DNA of 64,000 nucleotides from positions 33,879,501-33,943,500 of the forward strand of contig NC_079878.1 in NCBI RefSeq assembly GCF_029227915.1. The letters run 5' to 3'. The DNA comes from Hydractinia symbiolongicarpus (lineage: Eukaryota; Cnidaria; Hydrozoa; Anthoathecata; Hydractiniidae). A model generated the notes under the pieces. The model did no database searches and was not told where the DNA came from. It worked only from the letters and a program-made list of their open reading frames with translations. Positions within the stretch are counted from its first letter, which is position 1; each line of letters begins with the position of its first letter. Positions 50,590 to 60,985 of this stretch are shown here, piece after piece. Both the position numbers and the translations under genes were made by a program.

Positions 50590-51292
50590 TCAAAAAAGTT
50601 CTTTTTTTAAAGCTTTACAATAACGTAAGACCTTTATTGTTTCTTTGTATTTTTTTGTCTCTTCGTCTTTTTCCGGGACTAATTTTACACTGTGTTTGGT
50701 ATCTTGCAAAGCGGTAAATTCTAGATCTTTTAATTCTTCCATTTTTGTTCTTTCTGCAATTTTCACTTTGACTTCAACTTCTGCCACACACAATTTATAG
50801 TTTTCTGTCAATTCTTTTGTTTTTCCAGACTTCATACGTTTGCGCAATCGATCATACTCGTAAACAAGAGCTATATCACCAAGTATTGATTTTAGCATTC
50901 TTGCTGTGTTACCAATCTCTTTCTCAGTTTGAGGAACATTCATTGGTTTTCTTTTAATTTTAAACAAAGAATCACCCTTATCTACTGTATTATTGGGAGC
51001 GAAATGTGGGAGTATAGTAGGAAAAATAGCTTTATTTGAAATAGGTGTCGACGTTACAGGTGCAAATTTTTTCGAACATGGTGTCGAAGGTACAACGGGT
51101 GGAAACAATGGTGTAGTAGGTGCCTCGAAATTGGTAACAGGTGATACTGAGATACTGGTTGACATGAATTCCTTCTTTTCATTCACACTGTATTCGAAAT
51201 GTTTTAAATTATCCAAGAATACCGTGGTGTTTTCTTTAGTTACTTTGTAGGCTGGGATAATTTCAGTATTTTTTAAGCAATCAACCCATAAC
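50590..51292 (-). other. Exon 3 (coding, terminal) of the island gene
   Basis: Encodes residues 263-495 and the TGA stop, starting 'LWVDCLKN' after the acceptor 'ttgtccag'. It holds the Pro/Ser/Thr-rich linker and the charged C-terminal tail ending 'KALKKELF'. An open frame on the opposite strand (50993-51250) is an antisense shadow of this exon. Confidence 0.7.
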
Positions 51293-52663
51293 CTGGACAA
51301 AAATTAAAATTACAAAATATTGTAAATTTGAAAATTTAAGTATTAAAGGTGTATTTTTAAATTCAAATTTGTGAACTGTAAAACTTTTTGTAACTAGGTA
51401 GACAAAGATATAATTTACCCTTAGATATATGTGGTAATAAAGGTGTATTTTAAGATATATACATTACTTTTTCAGGTAATCCTCTTCCTGATTCAATGTC
51501 CACGATCGGAAATGATGCAACTTCAATGTGCTGTCTAATGGTAATTTTTCCTCATTTTTTATGAAAATACCTGTTGGTGTTTCTTCCCACCACTTGTGAC
51601 TGTCCAAAATGAAGTCAGCGATACGTTTGAGATATGTTTCGTGATTTCTTGGGTATTCTTTTATCCAGTCAAATGGGATCAGTGTGCCTAAAAAATGACA
51701 ATAGGTACATAAATTTTAATTCAATATTAGCAAGAAAATCTTAATTTGTCCTTAAGAATAACTAAATTTCCTAATTTTTACATCAAATTTGTCCAAAATT
51801 TGTTTAATTATAGATTATAGATACTAGTCAATAAGACCCGTGGAAAAATCCACTGAGGAGGCAGGATAAAAATGAAAAAGAAGCGTTAAAATTGTTTTAA
51901 CGTCAAAGTTTGGTAAATTACAGAACAAAATTATAAGCGATGTTTTATAGAATTTGTTAAAGAAAATTGTAAGGAATATAATCGTCTTTGTAAAAGTCAC
52001 GGACAGACAGACAGAAGCTCCGTATTATTATAAGATATGAATTATATAGGTTACATTTTTGCAAAATGTTTTCCAAGGGACTGAATGAAAATTAATACCT
52101 GTCATTGCATTACTAATTGGTTTGTACAATTCCTTGAATTCTTTTTCTTCTCTTTCTTCCAGCTCAATACCCTCATTTAACTTTTCTGCTGCTTGCAATC
52201 GAATTATCGCATTGGCTATAATGTTATCACCATGATTGTTAGATGTTAACTTAGTGAAGGTTTTCAATGGATTGAACATGGCTTCCTCCTTCTCAGTATT
52301 AGCTGTACGCCCAGAGATCAATCGTAATTGAGTACAGGAATGACGCATTAAGGAGTGGTAGTAAACACCGAAGAATTTCCGTGATGTCAATGACTTCAAG
52401 CTACCCTTTATATAGATTTTAGTCAGCATTGAGTGAATATGTGTTGCATTAATCAATCTCAATATGACTGGAGTGCTTCGTTCTTTATCAGGAAGGTATA
52501 AAATTTCCTGTATTTCACATAGAGTTGTCAACATTTTCACAGCAAAAGTATCTTCCAAATTTTTTATAGCCCAATTTGTGGCTATCAATAAGCTTCTTCT
52601 ATAGTCACTAGAATTGGGTCTGCGTAGCTCAAAATGAGCATTAAATACTCTAGGACTCTCCAT
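50590..52663 (-). CDS. Spliced gene, 495-aa protein of unknown function
   Basis: Three exons join in frame: 52663-52099, 51687-51468 and 51292-50590 (TGA stop). Intron 1 has donor 'acag|gtatta' and acceptor 'ttttttag|gc'. Intron 2 has donor 'gaaaaa|gtaatg' and acceptor 'tttttgtccag|g'. Phases match at both joins: G+GC gives Gly189, AA+G gives Lys262. Residues 1-188 contain 'YYHSLMRHS' (101-109) and 'NTEKEEAMF' (122-130), then a Glu/Lys-rich segment. Residues 190-261 form a Trp- and Lys-rich region ('HKWWEE', 'FRSWT'). Residues 306-364 are a Pro/Ser/Thr-rich linker. Residues 379-495 are highly charged and probably helical or coiled coil. No signal peptide or membrane segment is evident. An in-frame TAG directly precedes the ATG, so this is either the start or an acceptor ('gcttag|a') for unseen upstream exons. 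The family is not recognised; position inside inverted repeats suggests a transposon gene. Confidence 0.68.
51293..51467 (-). other. Intron 2 of the island gene
   Basis: 175-bp AT-rich intron with GT..AG ends. It contains a 13-bp direct repeat 'aaaggtgtatttt' (about 51346 and 51438). Confidence 0.65.
51468..51687 (-). other. Exon 2 (coding) of the island gene
   Basis: A 220-base exon encoding 72 full codons (residues 190-261) between partial codons. It begins after 'ttttttag' and reads 'TLIPFDWIKEYP'; it ends 'EEDYLK' before the donor 'gtaatg'. It is too short to stand out as an open frame and was found by translating between the two longer exons. Matching phases on both sides are strong support. 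Confidence 0.7.
51688..52098 (-). other. Intron 1 of the island gene
   Basis: 411-bp intron with GT..AG ends. It includes a short 'gacagacagacag' run at 52002-52014. No coding signal was seen in it. Confidence 0.65.
52099..52663 (-). other. Exon 1 (coding) of the island gene
   Basis: Encodes residues 1-188 plus the first base of codon 189. The open frame continues past the donor for 23 more codons, but 'atgacag|gtatta' is a standard donor and the downstream phase fits splicing. The frame opens at ATG directly after an in-frame TAG. A second possible upstream acceptor, 'ttatttccag', lies about 20 bp before the ATG. Confidence 0.68.
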
Positions 52664-52743
52664 CTAAGCCATAGCCCCTGCTGGAAATAATAGACAGGGT
52701 ATATCCCTCGATATTCGTGAGGCTAGCCATGTAAAATATGCAC

Positions 52744-52760
52744 ATCTATCTATCTATCTA
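52744..52760. repeat. TATC tetranucleotide microsatellite
   Basis: About four units of 'atct' ('atctatctatctatcta') upstream of the minus-strand gene. Confidence 0.9.
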
Positions 52761-53184
52761 CACACATAAGGTAGTCTGTTTCTTCGCATGAAGGTATCGG
52801 TACGACTTTATATGAATATATGTCAATCAGAAGGTATCCATCTACACTGGCTTAAAGCCTCAACACAATGTTTCTGTAGTAGAAAGAAATGGACTGAAAA
52901 AGACCTTTCCGCTCAGCTAGCAAGCTCCCACATCTTTCAGCCTGCCACGTAGTTGTTAGAGCCAGCAGGGCCTATCGTGAAAAATGTAAACATTCAAAAA
53001 GTTCTATAAATTTGTACAATATATATCACACACAGGACACAAACATTTTTTATGTGTAGCTAGCTATAGCTACCAAAACACATTAGGAAGCAAACAAACA
53101 CAAAAGGAAGCATACAAATTGCAAAACATATCTGGCTAGCTAAGCATTAGAAATTAAACTTATAATATTATTGCTAACCATATT

Positions 53185-53201
53185 GAAAGAGAAAGAGAAA
53201 G
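53185..53201. repeat. GAAAGA microsatellite
   Basis: 'gaaagagaaagagaaag', about three imperfect hexamer units, next to TAGCTAGC-type sequence. Confidence 0.85.
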
Positions 53202-53269
53202 CTAGCTAAGAGAAGAGACTTTATTTTATGATGGCTTCTGCAAAGTTGCAGTTTGCTTGTTTACGTGAT

Positions 53270-53335
53270 CAACCTCTTCCCCAGGGCTCCTTCCAAGATT
53301 GTCGAAAAAGTAAACCGGCCCCGGGGACGAGATTG
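53270..53335. repeat. 66-bp imperfect palindrome, MITE-like
   Basis: The left arm 'caacctcttccccagggc' pairs with the reverse complement of the right arm ('gccccggggacgagattg') at 15 of 18 positions, with a spacer of about 30 bp. It is far more GC-rich than its surroundings. From memory, similar 'cctcgtccccagggc' termini recur in cnidarian and sponge genomes, but I cannot verify that here. It could be a tiny non-autonomous element nested in the island or a relic of one. Confidence 0.5.
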
Positions 53336-53930
53336 TCATTAGCTAGGTCTTAAAAATGACGGACCAAACAATGGCGGCGAAGTTCAGGGATTTTTAAAGG
53401 TAGTGCATTGAAATGCTTCTGCCGCTGGCTGAATATTGCACACCAGTTGTAAAAATGTAGTAGAAAGTGTAGCTTAAATAATGCAGAATGGGTTTTGTTC
53501 AAGGCATAAGTGCAAAAATTAACGAATAGCAATAAATTGTACAAAATGAATGACAAGTTGCCAAAATTGGCACAAAATATGGGAAAGATTGGCAATTTTT
53601 ACTGCTTTATATTGAAGTTGGGACTTATGTCACGTACGATTTTGTAAGATTGTCATGTTAACTTACCAATTTATGTGTTTTTTTTCCCAGTGACTCGACA
53701 AAACTTCAGCGGTTTTCGAAAACATGCTATTTTTGGTACCCCTACTTCTGGAGCTCCCTGTGGTCATACGAGAAGGAATCTGAAACCGAGGTTATCATTT
53801 TTAAAAAGAGGAGGCTTTGCTGACCAAAATATGAACGAGTTATATTATTTCGTCGTAAAATGGTCGAGTTAATTAAACATAAAGTTCCCAATTTTTCATA
53901 AGCTGAAAAACGTGTAATTTCCAGACCCGG

Positions 53931-53946
53931 CCTTAATATCGACGAG
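53931..53946 (-). repeat. Right terminal inverted repeat
   Basis: 'ccttaatatcgacgag' lies immediately before satellite sequence resumes with 'cagtgtaattcctgag'. Its reverse complement is 'ctcgtcgatattaagg'. Confidence 0.72.
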
Positions 53947-54325
53947 CAGTGTAATTCCTGAGTTCCGGCAATCATGTCAAATAAAGAAGAATGTTATTTC
54001 TAGGAGTCTAATTTTCTCATTTATCACATTTATCAGGTCACAGTTCAAAGTTAGTTCATTTAAGTCCCACAGTCAATCGTTTCACTGTTAAAAGCGATGC
54101 AACCTAGTGATATTAGGTAAATATCGCAAAATACATGTTGGTACGAATATGTGACCCAACTATTGCAACTCAAACGGACTGACACCGTTAGAAAGTCAAT
54201 GAAATGTAGTTTTTGAAACTGTCGCTATTTCTTCAGCGCGCGATAACGGATAGGATTGGTCCCACAGTAAAAAATGACTTATTTATCTAAATTTTTAAAT
54301 GAAGCGCAACCACAGCGCCCAGTGT

Positions 54326-55817
54326 AATCGCTGAGTTCCGGCAATCACGTGAAGTTAAGAAGAATGTTTTTCCTTGGAGGCCATTTGTCTCATTTATCAC
54401 ATTTATCAGGTCACGGTGCAAAGTTAGTTCATTTAAGTCCCACAGTCAATCGTTTCATTGTTAATAGCGATGCAACCTAGTAATCTCAGGAAAATATCGC
54501 TAAAAACATGTTGGTACGATTATGTAACGCAACCGTTGTATCTGAAGCGGATTGATACCGTTAGAAAGTCAATGAAATGTGGTTTTTGAAACTGTTGCTA
54601 CATCTTCAGCGCGCAATAACGGCTAGGATTGGTGCCACAGTAAAGAATGACCTACTTATTTATATTTTTAAATGAAGCGCTACCACAGCGCCCAGTGTAA
54701 TCGCTAAGTTCCAGCAATCACGTCAAATTAAAAAGAATGTTATTTCTTGGAGTCCAATTGTCTCCTTTACCACATTTATTAGGTCACAGTCCAAAGTTTG
54801 TTCAATTAAGTCCCACAGTCAATCGTTTCATAGTTAAAAGCGATGCAACCTAGTAATATCAGAAAAATATCGCTAAATACATGTTGGTACGAATATTTGA
54901 CCCAACCGGTGTAACTCAAACGGACTGACACCGTTAGAAAGTCAATGAAATGTAGTTTTTGAAACTGTCGCTATTTCTTCAGCACGCGATAACGGATAGG
55001 ATTGGTCCCGCAGCTAAAAATGACTTATAAATCTAAATTTTTCAATGAAGCGCAACCACAGCGCCCAGTGTAATCGCTGAGTTCCGGCAATCACGTCAAG
55101 TTAAGAAGAATGTTTTTCCTTGGAGGCCAATTGTCTCATTTATCACATTTATCAGGTCACGGTGCAAAGTTAGTTCATTTAAGTCCCACAGTCAATCGTT
55201 TCATTGTTAATAGCGATGCAACCTAGTAATCTCAGGAAAATATCGCTAAAAACATGTTGGTACGAATATGTAACGCAACCGTTGTATCTGAAGCGGATTG
55301 ATACCGTTAGAAAGTCAATGAAATGTGGTTTTTGAAACTGTTGCTACATTTTCAGCGCGCAATAACGGCTAGGATTGGTGCCACAGTAAAGAATGACCTA
55401 CTTATTTATACTTTTAAATGAAGCGCTACCACAGCGCCCAGTGTAATCGCTAAGTTCCAGCAATCACGTCAAATTAAAAAGAATGTTATTTCTTGGAGTC
55501 CAATTGTCTCCTTTACCACATTTATTAGGTCACGGTGCAAAGTTAGTTCATTTAAGTCCCACAGTCAATCGTTTCATTGTTAATAGCGATGCAACCTAGT
55601 AATCTCAGGAAAAATTGGCTAAATACATGTTGGTACCAATTTGTGACCCAACCGTTGTAACTCAAACGGACTGACTACGTTAGAAAGTCAATGAAATGTA
55701 TTTTTTGAAACTGTCGCTATTTCTTTAGCGCGCAGTAACGGCTAGGATTGGTCCCACAGTAAAAAAGGACTTATTAATCTAAATTTTTAAATAAAGTGCT
55801 ACCACAGCGCCCAGTGT
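54326..55817. repeat. Local two-monomer duplication (746 bp apart)
   Basis: The rare string 'gaatgtttttccttggagg' and the pair 'ctaaaaacatg' and 'gtatctgaagcgg' occur in both 54.35-54.7 kb and 55.1-55.4 kb, offset by about 746 bp (two monomers). Divergence between copies is low but not nil, for example 'cacgtgaag' versus 'cacgtcaag'. Confidence 0.75.
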
Positions 55818-57806
55818 AATCGCTGAGTTCCGGCAATCACGTCAAATTAAGAAAAATGTTTTTTCTTGGGAGTACAATTGTCTCATTTATCACATTTATC
55901 AGGTCACAGTCCAAAGTTAGTTCAACTAAGTCCCACAGTTATTCGTTTCACTGTTAAAAGCCATGCAACCTAGTAATATGAGAAAAATATCGCTAAATAC
56001 ATGTTGGTACGATTATGTGACCCAACCGGTGTAACTCAAACGGACTGACACCGTTAGAAAGTCAATAAAATGTAGTTTTTGAAACTGTCGCTATTTCTTC
56101 AGCGCGCGATAACGGCTAGGATTGGTCCCACAGCAAAAAATGACTTATAAATCTAAATTTTTATATGGAGCGCTACCACAGCGCCCAGTGTAATCGCTGA
56201 CTTCCGGCAATCACGTCAAATTAAAAAGAATGTTATTTCTTGGAGTTCAATTCTCTCATTTATAACATTTATCAGGTCACAGTCCAAAGTTAGTTCAATT
56301 AAGTCCCACTGTCAATCGTTTCCTTGTTAATAGCGATGCAACCTAGTTATATGAGAAAAATATCGCTAAATACATGTTGGCACGATTATGTGACCCAACC
56401 AGTGTTACTCAAACGGACTGACACCGTTAGAAAGTCAATGAAATGTAGTTTTCAAAACTGTCACTATTTCTTCAGCGCGCGATAACTGCTAGGATTGGTC
56501 CCACAGCAAAGAATGACTTATAAATCTAAATTTTTAAATGAAGCGCTTTCCCAGTGCCCAGTGTAATCCCTGAGTTCCGGCAATCATGTCAAAAAAAGAA
56601 GAATGTTATTTCTTGGAGTCCAATTTTCTCATTTATCACATTTATCAGGTCACAGTCCAAAGTTAGTTCATTTAAGTCCCACAGTCAGTCGTTTCATTGT
56701 TAATAGCGATGCAACCTAGTAATCTCAGGAAAATATCGCTAAATACATGTTGGTACCAATATGTGACCCAACCGTTGTAACTCAAACGGACTGACTACGT
56801 TAGAAAGTCAATGAAATGTAGTTTTTGAAACTGTCGCTATTTCTTTAGCGCGCAGTAACGGCTAGGATTGGTCCCACAGTAAAAAAGGACTTATTAATCT
56901 AAATTTTTAAATAAAGTGCTACCACAGCGCCCAGTGTAATCGCTGAGTTCCGGCAATCACGTCAAATTAAGAAAAATGTTTTTTCTTGGGAGTCCAATTG
57001 TCTCATTTATCACATTTATCAGGTCACAGCCCAAAGTTAGTTCAATTGGTACCAATATGTGACACAACCGTTGTAACTCAAACGGACTGACTACGTTAGA
57101 ATGTCAATGAAATGTAGTTCTTGAAACTGTCGCTATTTTTTTAGTGCGCAATAACGGCTAGGATTGGTCCCACAGTAAAGAATGACTTATTAATCTAAAT
57201 TTTTAAATAAAGCGCTACCACAGCGCCCAGTGTAATCCCTGAGGTCCGGCAATCATGTCAAATTAAGAAGAATATTAATTCTTGGAGTCCAATTTTCTCA
57301 TTTATCACATTTATCAGGTCACAGTCCAAAATTAGTTCAATTAAGTCCCACAGTCAATCGTTTCACTGTTAAAAGCGATGAAACCTAGTTATATGAGAAA
57401 AATATCGCTAAATACATGTTGGCACGATTATGTGACCCAACCGGTGTAACTCAAACGGACTGACACCGTTAGAAAGTCAATGAAATGTAGTTTTTGAAAC
57501 TGTCGCTATTTCTTTAGCGCGCATAAACGGCTAGGATTGGTCCCACAGTAAAAAAGGACTTAATAATCTAAATTTTTAAATAAAGGGCTACCACAGCGCC
57601 CAGTGTAATCGCTGAGTTCCGGCAATCACGTCAAATTAGGAAAAATGTTTTTTCTTGGAGTCCAATTGTCTCATTTATCACATTTATCAGGTCACAGTCC
57701 AAATTTAGTTCAATTAAGTCACACAGTCAATCGTTTCATTGTTAAAAGCGATGCAACCTATTAATATGTGAAAAATATCGCTAAATACATGTTGATACGA
57801 ATATGT
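55645..57806. repeat. Right-array duplication, copy 1 (2162 bp)
   Basis: Contains 'tcttgggagtaca', 'ttatatggagcgc', 'gcgctttcccagtgccc' and the 78-bp-deleted monomer junction 'ttcaattggtacc'. All recur in the same order in 57807-60339. The offset is 2162 at the left and 2533 from 'acctagttat' onward, so the copies differ by one inserted or lost monomer. Confidence 0.82.
57041..57060. repeat. Monomer with 78-bp deletion, copy 1
   Basis: 'ttcaattggtaccaatatg' joins two positions that are normally 78 bp apart, so this monomer lacks the 'gatgcaacctag' anchor region altogether. The identical junction at 59574 shows the deletion happened once and was then copied. Confidence 0.88.
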
Positions 57807-60339
57807 GACCCAACCGTTGTAACTCAAACGGACTGACTACGTTAGAAAGTCAATGAAATGTAGTTTTTGAAACTGTCGCTATTTCTTTAGCGCGCAGTAA
57901 CGGCTAGGATTGGTCCCACAGTAAAAAAGGACTTATTAATCTAAATTTTTAAATAAAGTGCTACCACAGCGCCCAGTGTAATCGCTGAGTTCCGGCAATC
58001 ACGTCAAATTAAGAAAAATGTTTTTTCTTGGGAGTACAATTGTCTCATTTATCACATTTATCAGGTCACAGTCCAAAGTTAGTTCAACTAAGTCCCACAG
58101 TTATTCGTTTCACTGTTAAAAGCCATGCAACCTAGTAATATGAGAAAAATATCGCTAAATACATGTTGGTACGATTATGTGACCCAACCGGTGTAACTCA
58201 AACGGACTGACACCGTTAGAAAGTCAATAAAATGTAGTTTTTTAAACTGTCGCTATTTCTTCAGCGCGCGATAACGGCTAGGATTGGTCCCATAGCAAAA
58301 ATTGACTTATAAATCTAAATTTTTATATGGAGCGCTACCACAGCGCCCAGTGTAATCGCTGACTTCCGGCAATCACGTCAAATTAAAAAGAATGTTATTT
58401 CTTGGAGTTCAATTCTCTCATTTATAACATTTATCAGGTCACAGTCCAAAGTTAGTTCAATTAAGTCCCACTGTCAATCGTTTCCTTGTTAATAGCGATG
58501 CAACCTAGTAATCTCAGGAAAATATCGCTAAATACATGTTGGTACCAAATGTGACCCAACCGTTGTAACTCAAACGGACTGACTACGTTAGAATGTCAAT
58601 GAAATGCAGTTTTTGAAACTGTCGTTATTTTTTTAGCGCGCAATAACGGCTAGGATTGGTCCCACAGTAAAAAATGACTTATTAATCTAAATTTTTAAAT
58701 AAAGCGCTACCACAGCGCCCAGTGTATTCCCTGAGGTCCGGCAATCATGTCAAATTAAGAAGAATATTATTTCTTGGAGTCCAATTTTCTCATTTATCAC
58801 ATTTATCAGGTCACAATCCAAAGTTTGTTCAATTAATCCCACAGTCAATCGTTTCACTGTTAAAAGCGATGCAACCTAGTTATATGAGAAAAATATCGCT
58901 AAATACATGTTGGCACGATTATGTGACCCAACCAGTGTTACTCAAACGGACTGACACCGTTAGAAAGTCAATGAAATGTAGTTTTCAAAACTGTCACTAT
59001 TTCTTCAGCGCGCGATAACGGCTAGGATTGGTCCCACAGCAAAGAATGACTTATAAATCTAAATTTTTAAATGAAGCGCTTTCCCAGTGCCCAGTGTAAT
59101 CCCTGAGTTCCGGCAATCATGTCAAAAAAAGAAGAATGTTATTTCTTGGAGTCCAATTTTCTCATTTATCACATTTATCAGGTCACAGTCCAAAGTTAGT
59201 TCATTTAAGTCCCACAGTCAGTCGTTTCATTGTTAATAGCGATGCAACCTAGTAATCTCAGGAAAATATCGCTAAATACATGTTGGTACCAATATGTGAC
59301 CCAACCGTTGTAACTCAAACGGACTGACTACGTTAGAAAGTCAATGAAATGTAGTTTTTGAAACTGTCGCTATTTCTTTAGCGCGCAGTAACGGCTAGGA
59401 TTGGTTCCACAGTAAAAAAGGACTTATTAATCTAAATTTTTAAATAAAGTGCTACCACAGCGCCCAGTGTAATCGCTGAGTTCCGGCAATCACGTCAAAT
59501 TAAGAAAAATGTTTTTTCTTGGGAGTCCAATTGTCTCATTTATCACATTTATCAGGTCACAGCCCAAAGTTAGTTCAATTGGTACCAATATGTGACACAA
59601 CCGTTGTAACTCAAACGGACTGACTACGTTAGAATGTCAATGAAATGTAGTTCTTGAAACTGTCGCTATTTTTTTAGTGCGCAATAACGGCTAGGATTGG
59701 TCCCACAGTAAAGAATGACTTATTAATCTAAATTTTTAAATAAAGCGCTACCACAGCGCCCAGTGTAATCCCTGAGGTCCGGCAATCATGTCAAATTAAG
59801 AAGAATATTAATTCTTGGAGTCCAATTTTCTCATTTATCACATTTATCAGGTCACAGTCCAAAATTAGTTCAATTAAGTCCCACAGTCAATCGTTTCACT
59901 GTTAAAAGCGATGCAACCTAGTTATATGAGAAAAATATCGCTAAATACATGTTGGCACGATTATGTGACCCAACCGGTGTAACTCAAACGGACTGACACC
60001 GTTAGAAAGTCAATGAAATGTAGTTTTTGAAACTGTCGCTATTTCTTTAGCGCGCATAAACGGCTAGGATTGGTCCCACAGTAAAAAAGGACTTAATAAT
60101 CTAAATTTTTAAATAAAGCGCTACCACAGCGCCCAGTGTAATCGCTGAGTTCCGGCAATCACGTCAAATTAGGAAAAATGTTTTTTCTTGGAGTCCAATT
60201 GTCTCATTTATCACATTTATCAGGTCACAGTCCAAATTTAGTTCAATTAAGTCACACAGTCAATCGTTTCATTGTTAAAAGCGATGCAACCTATTAATAT
60301 GTGAAAAATATCGCTAAATACATGTTGATACGAATATGT
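57807..60339. repeat. Right-array duplication, copy 2 (2533 bp)
   Basis: Partner of 55645-57806. It includes one additional monomer at about 58500-58873, recognisable by 'ggtaccaaatgtg' (3 bp short) and 'caattaatccc' (short by a couple of bases). The start lies in 'gttgatacgaatatgtgac', where 'ccaaccgttg' replaces 'gcaaccgttg'. Confidence 0.82.
59574..59593. repeat. Monomer with 78-bp deletion, copy 2
   Basis: Same junction as at 57041, 2533 bp downstream, inherited through the block duplication. Confidence 0.88.
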
Positions 60340-60960
60340 GACGCAACCGTTGTAACTGAAGCGGATTGATACCGTTAGAAAGTCAATGAAATTTGGTTTT
60401 TGAAACTGTTGCTACATCTTCAGCGCGCAATAGCGGCTAGGATTGGTCCCACAGTAAAGAATGACTTACTTATTTATATTTTTATATGAAGCGCTACTAC
60501 AGCGCCCAGTGTAATCGCTGAGTTCCGGCAATCACGTCAAATTAGGAAAAATGTTATTTCTTGGAGTTCAATTCTCTCATTTATGACATTTATCAGGTCA
60601 CAGTCCAAAGTCAGTTCAATTAAGTCCCACAGTCAATCGTTTCATTTTTAAAGCGATGCAACCTAGTAATATCAGAAAAATATCGCTAAATACATGTTGG
60701 TACGAATATGTGACGCAACCGTTTTAACTCAAACGGACTGAGACCGTTAGAAAGTCAATGAAATGTAGTTTTGGAAACTGTTGCTACATCTTCAGCGCGC
60801 AATAACGGATAGGATTGGTCCCACAGTTAAAAATGACTTATTTATCTAAATCTTTAAAAGAAGCGCAACCACAGCGCCCAGTGTAATCCTTGAGGTCCGG
60901 CAATCATGTCAAATTAAGAAGAATATTATTTCTTGGAGTCCAATTTTCTCATTTATCACA

Positions 60961-60985
60961 TTTATCAGGTACAAAGTTAGTTCAA
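60961..60985. repeat. Monomer with short deletion in conserved block
   Basis: 'atcaggtacaaagttag' replaces the usual 'atcaggtcacagtccaaagttag', a loss of about 6 bp. This is a private variant of the right array. Confidence 0.8.

Larger units (their letters stand above)
52664..53930. other. Non-coding right part of the island
   Basis: No supported gene. It holds a TATC tetranucleotide run (52744-52760), a 'gaaaga' run (53185-53201), TAGCTAGC-type low complexity around 53058-53210 and a 66-bp imperfect palindrome (53270-53335). Short open frames on both strands (53350-53595 minus, 53675-53872 plus, 53742-53975 minus) lack recognisable domains and the last runs into the satellite. Upstream exons or the promoter of the minus-strand gene would lie here, but I could not identify them. 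Confidence 0.6.
49428..53946. mobile_element. Putative TIR DNA transposon inserted in satellite
   Basis: This 4519-bp segment is unrelated to the satellite. It begins 'ctcgtcgacgttaagg' and ends 'ccttaatatcgacgag', whose reverse complement matches the start at 14 of 16 bases. A 2-bp direct repeat CA flanks it (49426-49427 and 53947-53948). Anchors 49206 and 54100 are 4894 apart; subtracting 4519 and one CA leaves exactly 373, one monomer. A related uninterrupted monomer at about 62142-62515 reads straight through 'cagcgcccagtgtaatc'. These facts support a clean insertion. The superfamily is unknown to me. The only convincing gene is a spliced minus-strand gene in the left and middle part, with no recognised transposase catalytic core, so the element may be non-autonomous, degraded, or of an unfamiliar class. 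Confidence 0.72.

Noticed and set aside
50993-51250. 85-codon plus-strand open frame
   Set aside because: Antisense shadow of exon 3 of the minus-strand gene.
53350-53595. 81-codon minus-strand open frame in the island
   Set aside because: Composition is Phe/Leu/Asn-rich as expected from AT-rich non-coding DNA, with no domain and no splice link to the gene.
53675-53872. 65-codon plus-strand open frame after a polypyrimidine tract and CAG
   Set aside because: No ATG at the start of the frame, no partner exons and no recognisable motif.
49428-53946. LTR retrotransposon or endogenous retrovirus
   Set aside because: The ends are inverted, not direct, repeats. No long terminal direct repeat, primer-binding site or polymerase-like frame was seen.
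53742-53975. 77-codon minus-strand open frame crossing the island edge
   Set aside because: It begins in satellite sequence and runs across the insertion boundary, so it cannot be an original gene.
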